Below are positions 29,613 to 37,886 of a DNA stretch of 37,886 bases, piece by piece (within the stretch, counting starts at the first letter, position 1; each line of letters starts with the position of its first letter). This DNA is from Betaproteobacteria bacterium UBA2293. GTDB lineage: Bacteria; Pseudomonadota; Gammaproteobacteria; Burkholderiales; Rhodocyclaceae. Under the pieces are notes generated by a model. That model worked only from the letters and a program-made list of their open reading frames with translations. It did not search any database and had not been told where the DNA came from. The position numbers were made by a program, and so were the translations under genes. The stretch is taken from contig DDWF01000137.1 in the NCBI GenBank assembly GCA_002345845.1, positions 1-37,886 of the forward strand, read 5' to 3'.

Positions 29613-31601
29613 ATGATTCCCGAACTCGGCCATTTCGCCCTCATCCTCTCCGCCCTGGTCGCCCTGATCCTCGGCACCCTGCCGCTGATCGGCGCCCATC
29701 GCAACCGGCAGGCCTGGATCGCCCTGGCCCGTCCGGCCACCGGCGCCATGACGCTGCTGATCGCCTTTTCCTTCCTCTGCCTGACCCAGGCCTTCGTTGC
29801 CAACGACTTCTCGGTGGTCTACGTCGCCCAGCACTCCAATTCCCTGCTGCCCGTCGAATATCGTGTCGCCGCTGTCTGGGGCGGCCACGAAGGCTCGCTG
29901 CTGCTATGGATGCTGATGCTGACCGGCTGGGCCTTTGCCGTCGCCATGCTGTCGCGCCAGTTGCCCGATGTCATGGTCGCCCGCGTGCTCGGCACGCTCG
30001 GCCTGGTCGCCTTCGGTTTCCTGCTCTTCATCCTGTTCACCTCCAATCCGTTCGAGCGCCTGCTGCCCGGTGTGGCCGAAGGCCGCGACCTCAATCCGCT
30101 GCTCCAGGACCCCGGTCTGATCATTCACCCGCCGCTGCTCTACATGGGTTACGTCGGTTTCTCGGTGGCCTTCGCCTTCGCCATCGCCGCTTTGATTTCT
30201 GGCCAGGTCGACGCCGCCTGGGCGCGTTGGTCGCGGCCCTGGACGACGGTGGCCTGGGTTTTCCTCACCCTCGGCATTGCCCTCGGGTCCTGGTGGGCAT
30301 ATTATGAACTGGGCTGGGGTGGCTGGTGGTTCTGGGATCCGGTCGAAAACGCCTCGTTCATGCCCTGGCTGGTCGGCACAGCGCTGATGCATTCGCTGGC
30401 GGCGACGGAAAAGCGCGGCAGCTTCAAGAACTGGACGGTGCTGCTGGCCATTTCCGCCTTCTCGTTGTCGCTGCTTGGCACCTTCCTGGTACGTTCCGGC
30501 GTCCTGACCTCGGTGCATGCCTTCGCCACCGACCCGACGCGCGGCATCTTCATCCTGATGTTCCTGATCGCCGTCGTCGGCTCCTCGCTCGCCCTGTTCG
30601 CCTGGCGGGCGCCGAAGGTCGGGCTCGGCGGGCGCTTCGGGCTGGTCTCGCGTGAGTCGCTGCTGCTCACCAACAACGTGCTGCTGGTTGTCGCCTGCGC
30701 CACGGTACTGCTCGGCACGCTTTATCCGCTGCTCATCGACGCCCTCGGCGCCGGCAAGATCTCGGTCGGCCCGCCGTACTTCAACGCCGTCTTCGTGCCG
30801 GTGATGGCGCCGGTGCTCTTCCTCATGGGTATCGCCCCCTTCGCCCGCTGGAAGGAAGCCTCGCTGCCGGAAATCCTGCGCACCGTGCGCTGGGCCTTCA
30901 TCGTCGGCGTCATCGTCGCCATCGCCGTGCCGCTGGTTTATGGCCGCTGGAGTCCGCTGACCGCCCTCGGCCTGCTGCTCGCCACCTGGATCGTTGCCAC
31001 CGCCTTGATCAACTTTGTGGACCGTGCCCGCCAGACACGTGGCGAGGGTTCGCTGGCCAGCGCCCTGCTGCGCCAGCCGCGCAGTTTCATCGGCATGCAC
31101 CTGGCTCACATCGGCATCGCCGTCTTCGTCGTCGGCGTCACCATGGTGATGAGCTTCGAAGAGGAAAAGGACATCAAGATGGAACCGGGTGAGTCGGTGA
31201 CCGTTTCCGGTTACACCTTCACCTTCCTCGGTGTCCAGGAGGTCAAGGGACCAAATTACATCGCTGCGCAGGGCCACTTCGACCTTTCCAAGGACGGCCG
31301 CTTCCTGCGCAAGATGGATCCGGAGAAGCGCAACTATTTCTCGTCAACCATGCCGATGACCGAAGCCTCGATCGATGCCGGGCTATTGCGTGACGTCTAC
31401 GTCTCGCTCGGCGAACCGATCGATCGTGACCAGCCGGACGGCGCCTGGGCCGTACGCGTCTATTACAAGCCTTTCGTCGACTGGATCTGGGGCGGCTGCG
31501 TGCTGATGTCGCTCGGCGGCCTGCTCGCCATGCTCGACCGCCGCTACCGCATCCGCGCGCGGAACACCGCCAACTTGCCTGCCGGAAGCCAACAAGCATG
31601 A
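29613..31601 (+). CDS. ccmF: CcmF, haem lyase core subunit
   Basis: A 662-residue polytopic protein of cytochrome c haem ligation. The WWD motif GWGGWWFWDPVENASFMPW is present, with the histidine-containing loops around it (HSNSLLPVEYR, WGGHEGSLLLW, LIIHPPLLYMGY). A long periplasmic segment near the C-terminus and a final span complete the family architecture. It accepts haem from CcmE and attaches it to apocytochromes brought by CcmH and CcmI. It starts 2 nt after ccmE. Confidence 0.97.
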   Translation: MIPELGHFALILSALVALILGTLPLIGAHRNRQAWIALARPATGAMTLLIAFSFLCLTQAFVANDFSVVYVAQHSNSLLPVEYRVAAVWGGHEGSLLLWMLMLTGWAFAVAMLSRQLPDVMVARVLGTLGLVAFGFLLFILFTSNPFERLLPGVAEGRDLNPLLQDPGLIIHPPLLYMGYVGFSVAFAFAIAALISGQVDAAWARWSRPWTTVAWVFLTLGIALGSWWAYYELGWGGWWFWDPVENASFMPWLVGTALMHSLAATEKRGSFKNWTVLLAISAFSLSLLGTFLVRSGVLTSVHAFATDPTRGIFILMFLIAVVGSSLALFAWRAPKVGLGGRFGLVSRESLLLTNNVLLVVACATVLLGTLYPLLIDALGAGKISVGPPYFNAVFVPVMAPVLFLMGIAPFARWKEASLPEILRTVRWAFIVGVIVAIAVPLVYGRWSPLTALGLLLATWIVATALINFVDRARQTRGEGSLASALLRQPRSFIGMHLAHIGIAVFVVGVTMVMSFEEEKDIKMEPGESVTVSGYTFTFLGVQEVKGPNYIAAQGHFDLSKDGRFLRKMDPEKRNYFSSTMPMTEASIDAGLLRDVYVSLGEPIDRDQPDGAWAVRVYYKPFVDWIWGGCVLMSLGGLLAMLDRRYRIRARNTANLPAGSQQA

Positions 31602-32182
31602 ACCGTTACTACTGGATCCTCGGCGCCTTCGCCGCCCTCGTTGTTCTGCTCGCCGTCGGCCTCGGCCTGAACCCGCGCGACATTCCCTCGCCGCTGGTCG
31701 GCAAGCCGGTGCCGGCCTTCAAGCTGGCCGTACTGGCCAGCCCGGAGAAGACCTTCAGCCCCGAAGACCTGCGCGGCAAGCCGTGGCTGATCAACGTCTG
31801 GGCCTCTTGGTGCGTCTCCTGCCGGCAGGAGCATCCGATCCTCGTCGAATTCTCGAAGAAAGTGGATGTGCCGCTGATCGGTCTCAATTACAAGGAAGTA
31901 CGCGGCGACGGCGGTTTCGACATGGGCAAGATGCCGCCCGATGAAGAAGTCAAGCTGGCACTGCAGCGTGCCAATGCCTGGCTGCGCGACCACGGCGACC
32001 CCTACCGCCTGACGGCGATGGACATCGACGGCCGGGTCGGCATTGACTTCGGCGTCTACGGCGTGCCGGAAACCTACGTTATCGACAAGGACGGCATCAT
32101 CCGCATGAAGCACACCGGACCGATCACGCCGGATATCCTGGCGAAAAAGATCATGCCGCTGCTGGCGGAGCTGGGCAAATGA
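31598..32182 (+). CDS. ccmG: CcmG/DsbE, membrane-anchored thioredoxin
   Basis: A 194-residue periplasmic thiol-disulfide protein that keeps the CxxCH cysteines of apocytochromes reduced. An N-terminal anchor (residues 6-22) precedes a thioredoxin fold with the catalytic pair Cys72 and Cys75 (WASWCVSCRQEHP) and the cis-proline loop YGVPETYVID. Overlaps ccmF and ccmH by 4 nt. Confidence 0.96.
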   Translation: MNRYYWILGAFAALVVLLAVGLGLNPRDIPSPLVGKPVPAFKLAVLASPEKTFSPEDLRGKPWLINVWASWCVSCRQEHPILVEFSKKVDVPLIGLNYKEVRGDGGFDMGKMPPDEEVKLALQRANAWLRDHGDPYRLTAMDIDGRVGIDFGVYGVPETYVIDKDGIIRMKHTGPITPDILAKKIMPLLAELGK

Positions 32183-32655
32183 TGCTGCGCGCCCTGATCC
32201 TCGCCCTCTGCCTGGTATCCACCGGTGCCGTCGCTTCTTCGGCCCGGGAAGCCGCCCTGGCTGCCGACCCGGTCGCCGAAAAGCGCCTGCAGGGTCTGTC
32301 CAAGGAATTGCGCTGCCTGGTCTGCCAGAACGAGACGATTGCCGATTCGAATGCCGAACTGGCGGTCGATCTGCGCCGCGAAATTCGCAGCATGATCGCC
32401 GACGGCCGTTCCGATAACGAGATTCTCGACTTCATGGTCACCCGCTACGGCGACTTCGTGCTCTACCGGCCGCCAGTCAAGGGCGTCACGCTGTTGCTCT
32501 GGGGCGGCCCGGTGGCCCTGCTGCTGCTCGGCCTCTTCCTGCTGGTCAGCTATCTGCGCCGGCGTGCCCGCCGCCTGGTCGATGCCGACCAGCCGCTGGC
32601 CCCCGCGGATGCCCAGCGTGCCGAAGCCCTGCTCAAGGAAATTGAACCCAAATGA
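32179..32655 (+). CDS. ccmH: CcmH, cytochrome c maturation thiol protein
   Basis: A 158-residue protein with an N-terminal signal, the redox motif LRCLVCQNETIADSNA (Cys46, Cys49) in a small three-helix domain, and a C-terminal membrane span (GVTLLLWGGPVALLLLGLFLLV). This corresponds to the N-terminal half of E. coli CcmH; the TPR half is encoded separately as CcmI next to it, which is common outside the enterics. Confidence 0.96.
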   Translation: MMLRALILALCLVSTGAVASSAREAALAADPVAEKRLQGLSKELRCLVCQNETIADSNAELAVDLRREIRSMIADGRSDNEILDFMVTRYGDFVLYRPPVKGVTLLLWGGPVALLLLGLFLLVSYLRRRARRLVDADQPLAPADAQRAEALLKEIEPK

Positions 32656-33503
32656 TCCAGTTTGCCATCGCCTCGACGCTGATCGTCGTGGTCATCTGCG
32701 CTTTCCTCTTCCTGCCGCTGTGGTCCGGCGGCCGTCGCACCGCCAGCCCCGGCGAGCGGCAGGCTGCCAATGTCGACGTCCTGCGCGACCAACTCGCCGA
32801 TCTTGAACGCGATCGCCGCGAGGGCACCCTGGCCGAGGGAGATTTTGCGGTTGCCCGCCAGGAACTCCAGCGCCGCCTGCTCGATGAAGTCGACTCTGCC
32901 GCCGGCGAAGCGGCCGCCGTGCCCGAGGGCGGACCAAGCCGCAAGACGGCCATCGCCCTCTTGCTCCTGCTACCGGTCACCACGCTGCTGCTCTATGCCC
33001 TGCTCGGCAAACCGGAAGCACTCGACCCGGCCCGCACGGCACCACCGCCGGCCCAGGCCGCGATGACACCGGAGCAGATCGACGAGATGGTCGCCCGTCT
33101 GGCCACACGCATGGAAAGCAACCCGGACGACATGCAGGGCTGGCTGATGCTGGCCCGCTCCTACAAGTCGCTCGGCCGCTATGACGATGCCGTCAAAGCC
33201 TTCGCCAAGGCCGAGAAGGTTATCAACGACGAGCCGGATCTGCTGGCCAGCTACGCTGAAACCATCGCCATGGCCAGTGGCGAGGGACTGGCCGGCAAAC
33301 CACGGCAACTGGTCGAGCGCGCCCTGAAGATCGATGCCACGCACGCGCACAGCCTGTTCCTGGCCGGCGCCGCCGCCATGCAGGCGAACGATGCCAAGAA
33401 CGGCATCGCCTACTGGGAAGCCCTGCTGCCGCAAGTCGAGGCAGGTACCGAACTGGATCAGATGCTGCGTGCCGGTATCGAGAAGATGAAACAGGGCAAG
33501 TAG
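32652..33503 (+). CDS. ccmI: CcmI, TPR apocytochrome chaperone
   Basis: A 283-residue CcmI/CycH protein. Two membrane spans frame a basic loop (residues 1-22 and about 98-116), followed by a periplasmic TPR region (NPDDMQGWLMLARSYKSLGRYDDAVKAFAKAEKV and later repeats). It binds the C-terminus of apocytochromes c and hands them to CcmF/CcmH. It ends with TAG directly abutting the ATG of the NapF-type gene. Confidence 0.95.
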   Translation: MIQFAIASTLIVVVICAFLFLPLWSGGRRTASPGERQAANVDVLRDQLADLERDRREGTLAEGDFAVARQELQRRLLDEVDSAAGEAAAVPEGGPSRKTAIALLLLLPVTTLLLYALLGKPEALDPARTAPPPAQAAMTPEQIDEMVARLATRMESNPDDMQGWLMLARSYKSLGRYDDAVKAFAKAEKVINDEPDLLASYAETIAMASGEGLAGKPRQLVERALKIDATHAHSLFLAGAAAMQANDAKNGIAYWEALLPQVEAGTELDQMLRAGIEKMKQGK

Positions 33504-33980
33504 ATGGTCGACGCCGCCCGCCGCGGTTTCCTGCGCGGCCGGTCGCGGCCACGGGCGGAACTGCGGCCGCCCTGGGCACTCGCCGAAAGCGCTTTCAGCG
33601 AACGCTGCACGCGCTGCAACGACTGCCTCAAGGCCTGCCCCGAGGGCATCATTATCAGCGGCGATGGCGGCTATCCGACCATCGATTTCAGCCGTGGCGA
33701 ATGCACCTTCTGCACCGAGTGCGTGACTGCCTGCCGCCCGCAGGCGTTGCTCCGCCACGAAGGAGAAGCCCCCTGGGCATACAAGGCGAGCATCAATGAC
33801 GCCTGTCTGCCGGCGCGCGGTGTCGAATGCCGCGTCTGCGGCGACTTCTGCGCTGTGCGGGCGATCGTTTTCACGCCGCGAGCCGGTGGCTGTGCGCTGC
33901 CGCAAATCGACACGCAACGGTGCACCGGTTGCGGTGCTTGCCAGGCTCCCTGCCCGACCGCTGCCATCCGTATCGGCTGA
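33504..33980 (+). CDS. napF: NapF-type polyferredoxin
   Basis: A 158-residue cytoplasmic iron-sulfur protein of the NapF family. It starts DAARRGFLRGR, an arginine-rich N-terminus usual for NapF, and has clusters of ferredoxin cysteines: CTRCNDCLKACP, CTFCTECVTACRP, CRVCGDFCAVRAI and CTGCGACQAPCPTAAI. The third group has Ala-Val-Arg where the others have Pro after the last Cys. NapF helps activate the periplasmic nitrate reductase NapA before export. No other nap gene is in the window; the gene directly follows ccmI with no gap. Confidence 0.9.
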   Translation: MVDAARRGFLRGRSRPRAELRPPWALAESAFSERCTRCNDCLKACPEGIIISGDGGYPTIDFSRGECTFCTECVTACRPQALLRHEGEAPWAYKASINDACLPARGVECRVCGDFCAVRAIVFTPRAGGCALPQIDTQRCTGCGACQAPCPTAAIRIG

Positions 33981-33991
33981 AACCGTCGCCA

Positions 33992-34016
33992 CGGCTGCAT
34001 TTCGCTGCAGCAGCCG
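33992..34016 (+). terminator. Possible weak terminator after napF
   Basis: CGGCTGC and GCAGCCG form a 7-bp stem with an 11-nt loop, followed by a short pyrimidine-rich stretch rather than a full T run. It lies 12 nt past the NapF stop and would separate the ccm-napF unit from the DHH gene. Confidence 0.35.
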
Positions 34017-34064
34017 GTTCCTTGTGCTTTAATCTGCGTAAAACACCGCTCACCGGAGATCCAG

Positions 34065-34997
34065 ATGACTACCCAGAAATTCCGCCTCGTCACCCGCAGC
34101 GATTTTGACGGCCTGGTCTGTGCCGTGCTGCTCAACGAACTGAACCTGATCGACGACATCAAGTTCGTCCATCCGAAAGACATGCAGGACGGCAAGGTCG
34201 ACATCAGCAACCGCGACATCACCACCAACCTGCCCTACGTCGCCAGCGCCCACCTGGCCTTCGACCACCATCTGTCGGAAACCATCCGCAACACCAGCGA
34301 GCGCGCCAACCACATCATCGATGCCAAGGCCCCTTCGGCGGCTCGCGTCGTCTATGACTACTACGGCGGCAAATCAGCCTTCCCGCGTGTTTCCGAGGCG
34401 ATGATGGAAGCGGTGGACAAGAGCGACTCCGCCCAGTTCAGTCGTGACGAAATCCTCAACCCGGCTGGCTGGGTGCTGCTCAACTACTTGATGGATGCGC
34501 GCACCGGTCTGGGCCGCTTCCGCGACTTCCGCATCAGCAACTACGCGCTGATGATGGACCTCATCACCTACTGCCGCGACCACGATATCGACGACATCCT
34601 GGCCCTGCCCGACGTCGTCGAACGCGTCGAGCTCTACTTCGAGCATGCTGAAAAAGCCAAGGATCAGATCCTGCGCTGCGCCACTGTGTACAAGAATCTC
34701 GTCGTCCTCGACCTGCGCAACGAGGAAACCATCTGGGCCACCAATCGTTTCACGATCTACGCGCTGTTCCCGCAAACCAACATCTCGATCCACATCCTGT
34801 GGGGCGTGCAAAAGCAGAACACCGTCTTCGCCACCGGCAAGTCGATCCTCGACCGCAGCAGCAAGACCAATGTCGGCGAACTGATGCTCGAGTATGGCGG
34901 CGGCGGCCACCAGGCAGCCGGTACCTGTCAGGTTGCCAACGACCAGGCGGCGGCGACGCTGCAGGCGCTGATCGCCCGGATCAACGCCGACAGCTGA
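34065..34997 (+). CDS. DHH/DHHA1-family phosphoesterase
   Basis: A 310-residue DHH-superfamily phosphoesterase. Metal-binding motifs are visible: RSDFDG (Asp13, Asp15), FDHH (Asp67, His68, His69) and an Asp at DKSDSAQF. The DHHA1 signature GGGGHQAAG is near the C-terminus. This family includes exopolyphosphatase-like and oligonucleotide (NrnA-like) or cyclic-dinucleotide phosphodiesterases; substrate cannot be fixed from the sequence. A ribosome site (CGGAG) lies about 7 nt before the ATG. The gene converges on the small gene at 35000 with 2 nt between the stops. Confidence 0.88.
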   Translation: MTTQKFRLVTRSDFDGLVCAVLLNELNLIDDIKFVHPKDMQDGKVDISNRDITTNLPYVASAHLAFDHHLSETIRNTSERANHIIDAKAPSAARVVYDYYGGKSAFPRVSEAMMEAVDKSDSAQFSRDEILNPAGWVLLNYLMDARTGLGRFRDFRISNYALMMDLITYCRDHDIDDILALPDVVERVELYFEHAEKAKDQILRCATVYKNLVVLDLRNEETIWATNRFTIYALFPQTNISIHILWGVQKQNTVFATGKSILDRSSKTNVGELMLEYGGGGHQAAGTCQVANDQAAATLQALIARINADS

Positions 34998-34999
34998 CC

Positions 35000-35263
35000 T
35001 CAGACGTCATGCGCAGGCGCGGCAACAAGCGGGGGTGGCGAAAAGCCGAGCGCCACCATCTCCGTCTCCAGCTTGATGCGCAGGACCAGCAGCCCCTGCA
35101 GCGTCTGCCGGGCCTTGTCCTCAGCCCAGGACGCATGGTGCAGGCGGAGACAGGCGTCGATTTCCTGCCGGTTGGCCAGATCGACGCGGCAGACCGCCGC
35201 ATAGTGAAGAATTTCGTGATCCAATTCGCGCAATTCGCGCTCATAATGTTCAAATCCGCTCAT
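35000..35263 (-). CDS. Small unrecognised protein, 87 residues
   Basis: I do not recognise this protein. It is predicted to be soluble and mainly helical (FEHYERELRELDHEILHYAAVCRVDLANRQEIDACLRLHHASW), with paired acidic and basic residues, several His and two Cys, and a Pro/Ala tail. Its ATG at 35263 is only 29 nt from the divergent start at 35293. The ribosome site is weak. It is kept because the frame is open, codon use looks like that of the neighbours, and it fills the gap between two real genes; it could still be a chance ORF. Confidence 0.6.
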   Translation of the reverse strand: MSGFEHYERELRELDHEILHYAAVCRVDLANRQEIDACLRLHHASWAEDKARQTLQGLLVLRIKLETEMVALGFSPPPLVAAPAHDV

Positions 35264-35292
35264 GGATGGAGCTTACATCCAAAGGAGTTCCC

Positions 35293-36828
35293 ATGCACCG
35301 GCTAGTCCTGCCTGATCCGCGCAAGAATATCGAGGCGGCCTTTCAGGACATTCCCACCGCCAAAAGCTGGCTGGCCCGCCAGCCCCAGGCGCAGTCCCTG
35401 CAGACTTTGGCCGCCATCTGCTTGCAGGTGGAAGCCGTGGACGGGGGAAAACTGGCGCCCGCGCTGGCCATCGACCTCCTCGATCTGCTGCGCACCGCCG
35501 CCGTACCGCTGCTGGAAAACATCGAGACGCGCTATACGCGCAAAGCCCTGCCGTTGGCCGACGAGGAAAGGCGGATTTTCGAACTGGCCGTCCGTGTCTG
35601 GCTGCGTCTGGGCATTGCCTACCTGCGCCAGCTCGATGCGCTGCCGGCAGAAAGCCGCGGCAAGCCGCTCAATCGCGCGGCCAGCGCCCTGCGCATGGCC
35701 ACTCACTGCTACTTTCTCGCCGCCTACGAATGCCCCTTGTCGCTGGACCGCCTGCTCTACGGCGTGCTCGCCGCCACCAGCGACGCCGGCCTGCTTGACC
35801 AGCCTCTGAGCGACCCGGTTTTCCCGCACCTTGGCGAATCGACCGTTGGCGGCCATCTGGCCTGGACCTTCCTGCTCCGCCTGGTCGACCCTTATCGCCT
35901 GACCGCGGCGCAGCTCACCGTAGCCAACCGGGCGATCAGCCGCTGGCGGGAGCTGGTCAGTTTCCGCAGTACCCCCGACAGCGATCCGCGCGCCCACGAC
36001 ATTGATCTGGCACCACTTTGCGGCGGGCAGCCGGCAGCGGGCACACCGCGCTGGCTGAGTGTGCGCTCGGTCGCCCGCAAGATCGACCAGCGCCTGACGG
36101 CGCTCAAGGCCGGCGAGTCGCCGGAATCGCTGAAGCTGGGCCGGGAGTTGTCGGCCGCCGCCTGTATTCGCCTGCTCGAGGAACTGCGGCTCAGCCTGGA
36201 TGCCCATGAACGCGAGATGGCCGGCGAAAATGGCGAAATCACCCTTATTTTCGGCGGTGAACCGGCTTACGCGCTGCTCCATGGCGACTATCTCAATCGC
36301 CCGGACAGCCTGGATACCAGGAGCGCCTCGCTGGCCCATCAGCGCATGGCACTGTTTGGCTTCGACCGCGTCGAGTCTCTGGCCACCGCCGTCAAGCGCA
36401 TCGAGGTACCGGGAGAGACCTGGACCATCATCGACGGCATGCTCATTCGCGCCGCCGGACAATTGACCAGCCGCCATCAGTCGCCCTGCCTGGTGGCCGC
36501 CCGCCTCGCTGGCAAGGCGCGCCTGGGCGTGCTGTTCGGCTTGCAGGTAACAGCTGGTGACGTGCTGACCGGCGGCCTGCACTGGTTCCCGGAGAGCGTC
36601 GAACCCGGCTGGCTGAAACGCACCGACCCGCTCGAGAGCGGCGCCCCGCGCACCCCGGTTTTCCTGATCCGCGAGGACGATGAGCTGTCGCTGATTCTCC
36701 CGGCCAACGTCGGCGCCCGCCTGGGCGTCGGCATTGCCATCGATGGCACCTCGGTGGCACATCTGCAGCCACGGGAAGTGCTCGAACGCGGTGTCGATTT
36801 CGTCCGCTACGCCTGCCGCGCCGGCTGA
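35293..36828 (+). CDS. Unrecognised conserved-looking protein, 511 residues
   Basis: A 511-residue soluble protein that I cannot assign. The N-terminal 300 residues look mostly helical (LARQPQAQSLQTLAAICLQVEA; LRLGIAYLRQLDALP), while the C-terminal 180 residues look like beta-rich modules (PGETWTIIDGMLIRAAGQ; ARLGVLFGLQVTAGDVLTGGLHWFPE; RTPVFLIREDDELSLILPANVG). I considered a PilZ-type c-di-GMP-binding domain for the C-terminal part, but the RxxxR and D/NxSxxG motifs are not clear. No signal peptide or membrane span. I start at the ATG at 35293 because AAAGGAG lies 5 nt upstream; the ATG at 35266 has no ribosome site. Confidence 0.82.
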   Translation: MHRLVLPDPRKNIEAAFQDIPTAKSWLARQPQAQSLQTLAAICLQVEAVDGGKLAPALAIDLLDLLRTAAVPLLENIETRYTRKALPLADEERRIFELAVRVWLRLGIAYLRQLDALPAESRGKPLNRAASALRMATHCYFLAAYECPLSLDRLLYGVLAATSDAGLLDQPLSDPVFPHLGESTVGGHLAWTFLLRLVDPYRLTAAQLTVANRAISRWRELVSFRSTPDSDPRAHDIDLAPLCGGQPAAGTPRWLSVRSVARKIDQRLTALKAGESPESLKLGRELSAAACIRLLEELRLSLDAHEREMAGENGEITLIFGGEPAYALLHGDYLNRPDSLDTRSASLAHQRMALFGFDRVESLATAVKRIEVPGETWTIIDGMLIRAAGQLTSRHQSPCLVAARLAGKARLGVLFGLQVTAGDVLTGGLHWFPESVEPGWLKRTDPLESGAPRTPVFLIREDDELSLILPANVGARLGVGIAIDGTSVAHLQPREVLERGVDFVRYACRAG

Positions 36829-36831
36829 AAT

Positions 36832-36858
36832 GAAAAAGGCCCGTCAGCAGACGGGCCT
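36832..36858 (-). terminator. Intrinsic terminator of the pccA transcript
   Basis: AGGCCCGTC and GACGGGCCT form a perfect 9-bp stem with a 4-nt loop. On the minus strand a run of five T follows directly, so it ends the pccA transcript about 40 nt past that stop. It also lies just past the convergent stop at 36828 and may act on both sides. Confidence 0.88.
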
Positions 36859-36899
36859 CGATGATCCAGGCCGCCGGCAGTACCCGGCGGCAGGGCCGA

Positions 36900-37886
36900 T
36901 CACTCGAACTCGATGATGATCTGATCCACCGTCAGGCTTTCGCCGGCGGCCGCCGAGATCTTCTTGACCTTGCAGTCCTGGTCGGCCTTGAGGATGTTTT
37001 CCATCTTCATTGCTTCGATGACCGCCAGCTTCTCGCCGGCCTTGACGTCCTGACCGACCTTGACGGCGACTTCGCGGAGCAGGCCCGGCATCGGCGACAT
37101 CAGGAACTTCGACAGGTCGGGCGCCTGCTTCTCCGGCATCAGCGCCAGCAGTTCGGCCGCACGGGCGCTCATGACCATGAAGTCGGCACGCGTGCCCCAA
37201 TGGAACAGGCTGTACTTGGTCTTGTGCCGCTCGACCTGCAGGGTGAACTCCTCACCGTTGCAGGTACCGTTGAACAGCGATTCGCCGAGCTTCCAGTCGG
37301 AGAGGATCTCGTACTGCTCGCCCTTGTATTCAACATGGTAGCCGCCAGGAATCGGGCGCGCGATGACGCTGTGGTTCTCGTTGCCATCCGGGCTGAGGCG
37401 GACGACACACCAGTGGTCGCCGACGATACGCTCATGGCCTTGCAACTGCCCGGAGATCGAGGCGGAACGATCGGTGAAGGCGCGATAGACGTAGGCGGCG
37501 ACGGAAACCAGCAGGGCCGGATCATCGTGCGGCACCATCGAGGCATCGAAGCCGGTCGGATAGTGCTTGGGGATGAAGCCAGTGTCGAAGATGCCGGAAT
37601 GGAAAACCGGATGCTGCATCAGCGCTGCCTGGAACGGAATGTTCGAGGAGATGCCGCGAATGACGAAACCGTTCAACGCATCGCGCATGCGGGCAATGGC
37701 CTGCTCGCGGGTGGCGCCGTGCACGATCAGCTTGGCGATCATCGAGTCGTAATACATCGAGATTTCGCCACCGTCGTAGACGCCGGTATCGACGCGCACC
37801 TGACCGGGGATTTCCTGCGGCGGCTGGAACTTGACCAGACGACCGGTGGACGGCAGGAAGCCGCGGAACGGGTCTTCGGCGTTGAT
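36900..37886 (-). CDS. pccA: Propionyl-CoA carboxylase alpha subunit, 3' part (runs off the window)
   Basis: The C-terminal 328 residues of a biotin-dependent acyl-CoA carboxylase alpha chain. The open frame continues to the window edge, so the N-terminal biotin carboxylase part lies outside. What is visible: the end of the biotin carboxylase domain (RVDTGVYDGGEISMYYDSMIAKLIVHG), a linker domain like the BT domain of propionyl-CoA carboxylase, and the biotinyl domain with EAMKMEN, whose first Lys carries biotin. The BT-type linker favours propionyl-CoA carboxylase over acetyl- or methylcrotonyl-CoA carboxylases. It would turn propionyl-CoA into methylmalonyl-CoA together with a beta subunit not seen here. 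Confidence 0.9.
   Translation of the reverse strand: MNAEDPFRGFLPSTGRLVKFQPPQEIPGQVRVDTGVYDGGEISMYYDSMIAKLIVHGATREQAIARMRDALNGFVIRGISSNIPFQAALMQHPVFHSGIFDTGFIPKHYPTGFDASMVPHDDPALLVSVAAYVYRAFTDRSASISGQLQGHERIVGDHWCVVRLSPDGNENHSVIARPIPGGYHVEYKGEQYEILSDWKLGESLFNGTCNGEEFTLQVERHKTKYSLFHWGTRADFMVMSARAAELLALMPEKQAPDLSKFLMSPMPGLLREVAVKVGQDVKAGEKLAVIEAMKMENILKADQDCKVKKISAAAGESLTVDQIIIEFE

Noticed and set aside
1..37886. CRISPR arrays, tRNA or rRNA genes, transposases, phage genes
   Set aside because: None seen by eye on either strand; no regular spacer-repeat pattern and no recognisable transposase or integrase.

Overview
This window reads as a high-GC chromosome segment of a respiratory betaproteobacterium. 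Gene content (two membrane-bound uptake [NiFe]-hydrogenases, a full system I cytochrome c maturation operon, di-haem peroxidase, NapF, propionyl-CoA carboxylase) fits the Rhodocyclales (Dechloromonas/Azonexus-like). That placement is inferred from gene content and style, not from a database search.

Layout. (1) 1-218 is a non-coding dispersed-type repeat with strong inverted repeats, just after hypD where hypE would often sit. (2) 219-8126, minus strand, is a Hyb-type hydrogenase operon read right to left: hybO, hybA, hybB, hybC, hybD, a HupF/HypC-like chaperone, hybE, then hypC and hypD. (3) 8340-19430, minus strand, is a second, HyaAB/HupSL-type operon with almost every gene touching the next: hupS, hupL, hupC, hupD, hupF, hupG, hupH, hupI, hupJ, hupK, hypA, hypB, hypF. 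(4) 19684-24675, plus strand, divergent from hupS, is a 1663-residue CBS/PAS/GAF/GGDEF/EAL protein ending in a CZB zinc-binding domain. (5) 24679-26759 is a divergent oxyR / di-haem cytochrome c peroxidase pair with an OxyR-like and an FNR-like site between them. (6) 26892-33980 is ccmABCDEFGHI followed directly by a NapF-type ferredoxin. (7) 34065-37886 holds a DHH-family phosphoesterase, two unrecognised genes and the 3' part of a propionyl-CoA carboxylase alpha gene.

How the genes work together. The small subunits differ at the residues that decide oxygen tolerance. HupS carries all six proximal-cluster cysteines of the oxygen-tolerant enzymes, at exactly the mature positions known for E. 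coli Hyd-1 (17, 19, 20, 115, 120, 149). HybO has glycine at both extra positions. The cell therefore has an oxygen-tolerant enzyme passing electrons to a cytochrome b (HupC) and a standard, oxygen-sensitive enzyme passing electrons through HybA/HybB to quinone. They share one set of HypA, HypB, HypF, HypC and HypD but each has its own protease, HupF-like chaperone and HybE/HupJ protein. HypE is not in the window. The ccm genes would supply c-type cytochromes, including the adjacent peroxidase.

Regulation. Both hydrogenase operons have a sigma-54-type -24/-12 element, and upstream of each lies the same 19-bp palindrome, GTGGAAA-N5-TTT(C/T)CAC. The two copies sit at distances from their promoters that differ by 42 bp, four helical turns. 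This looks like a shared activator site for both hydrogenases and is the most interesting non-coding signal here. No activator of the HoxA/HupR type and no H2 sensor is encoded in the window.
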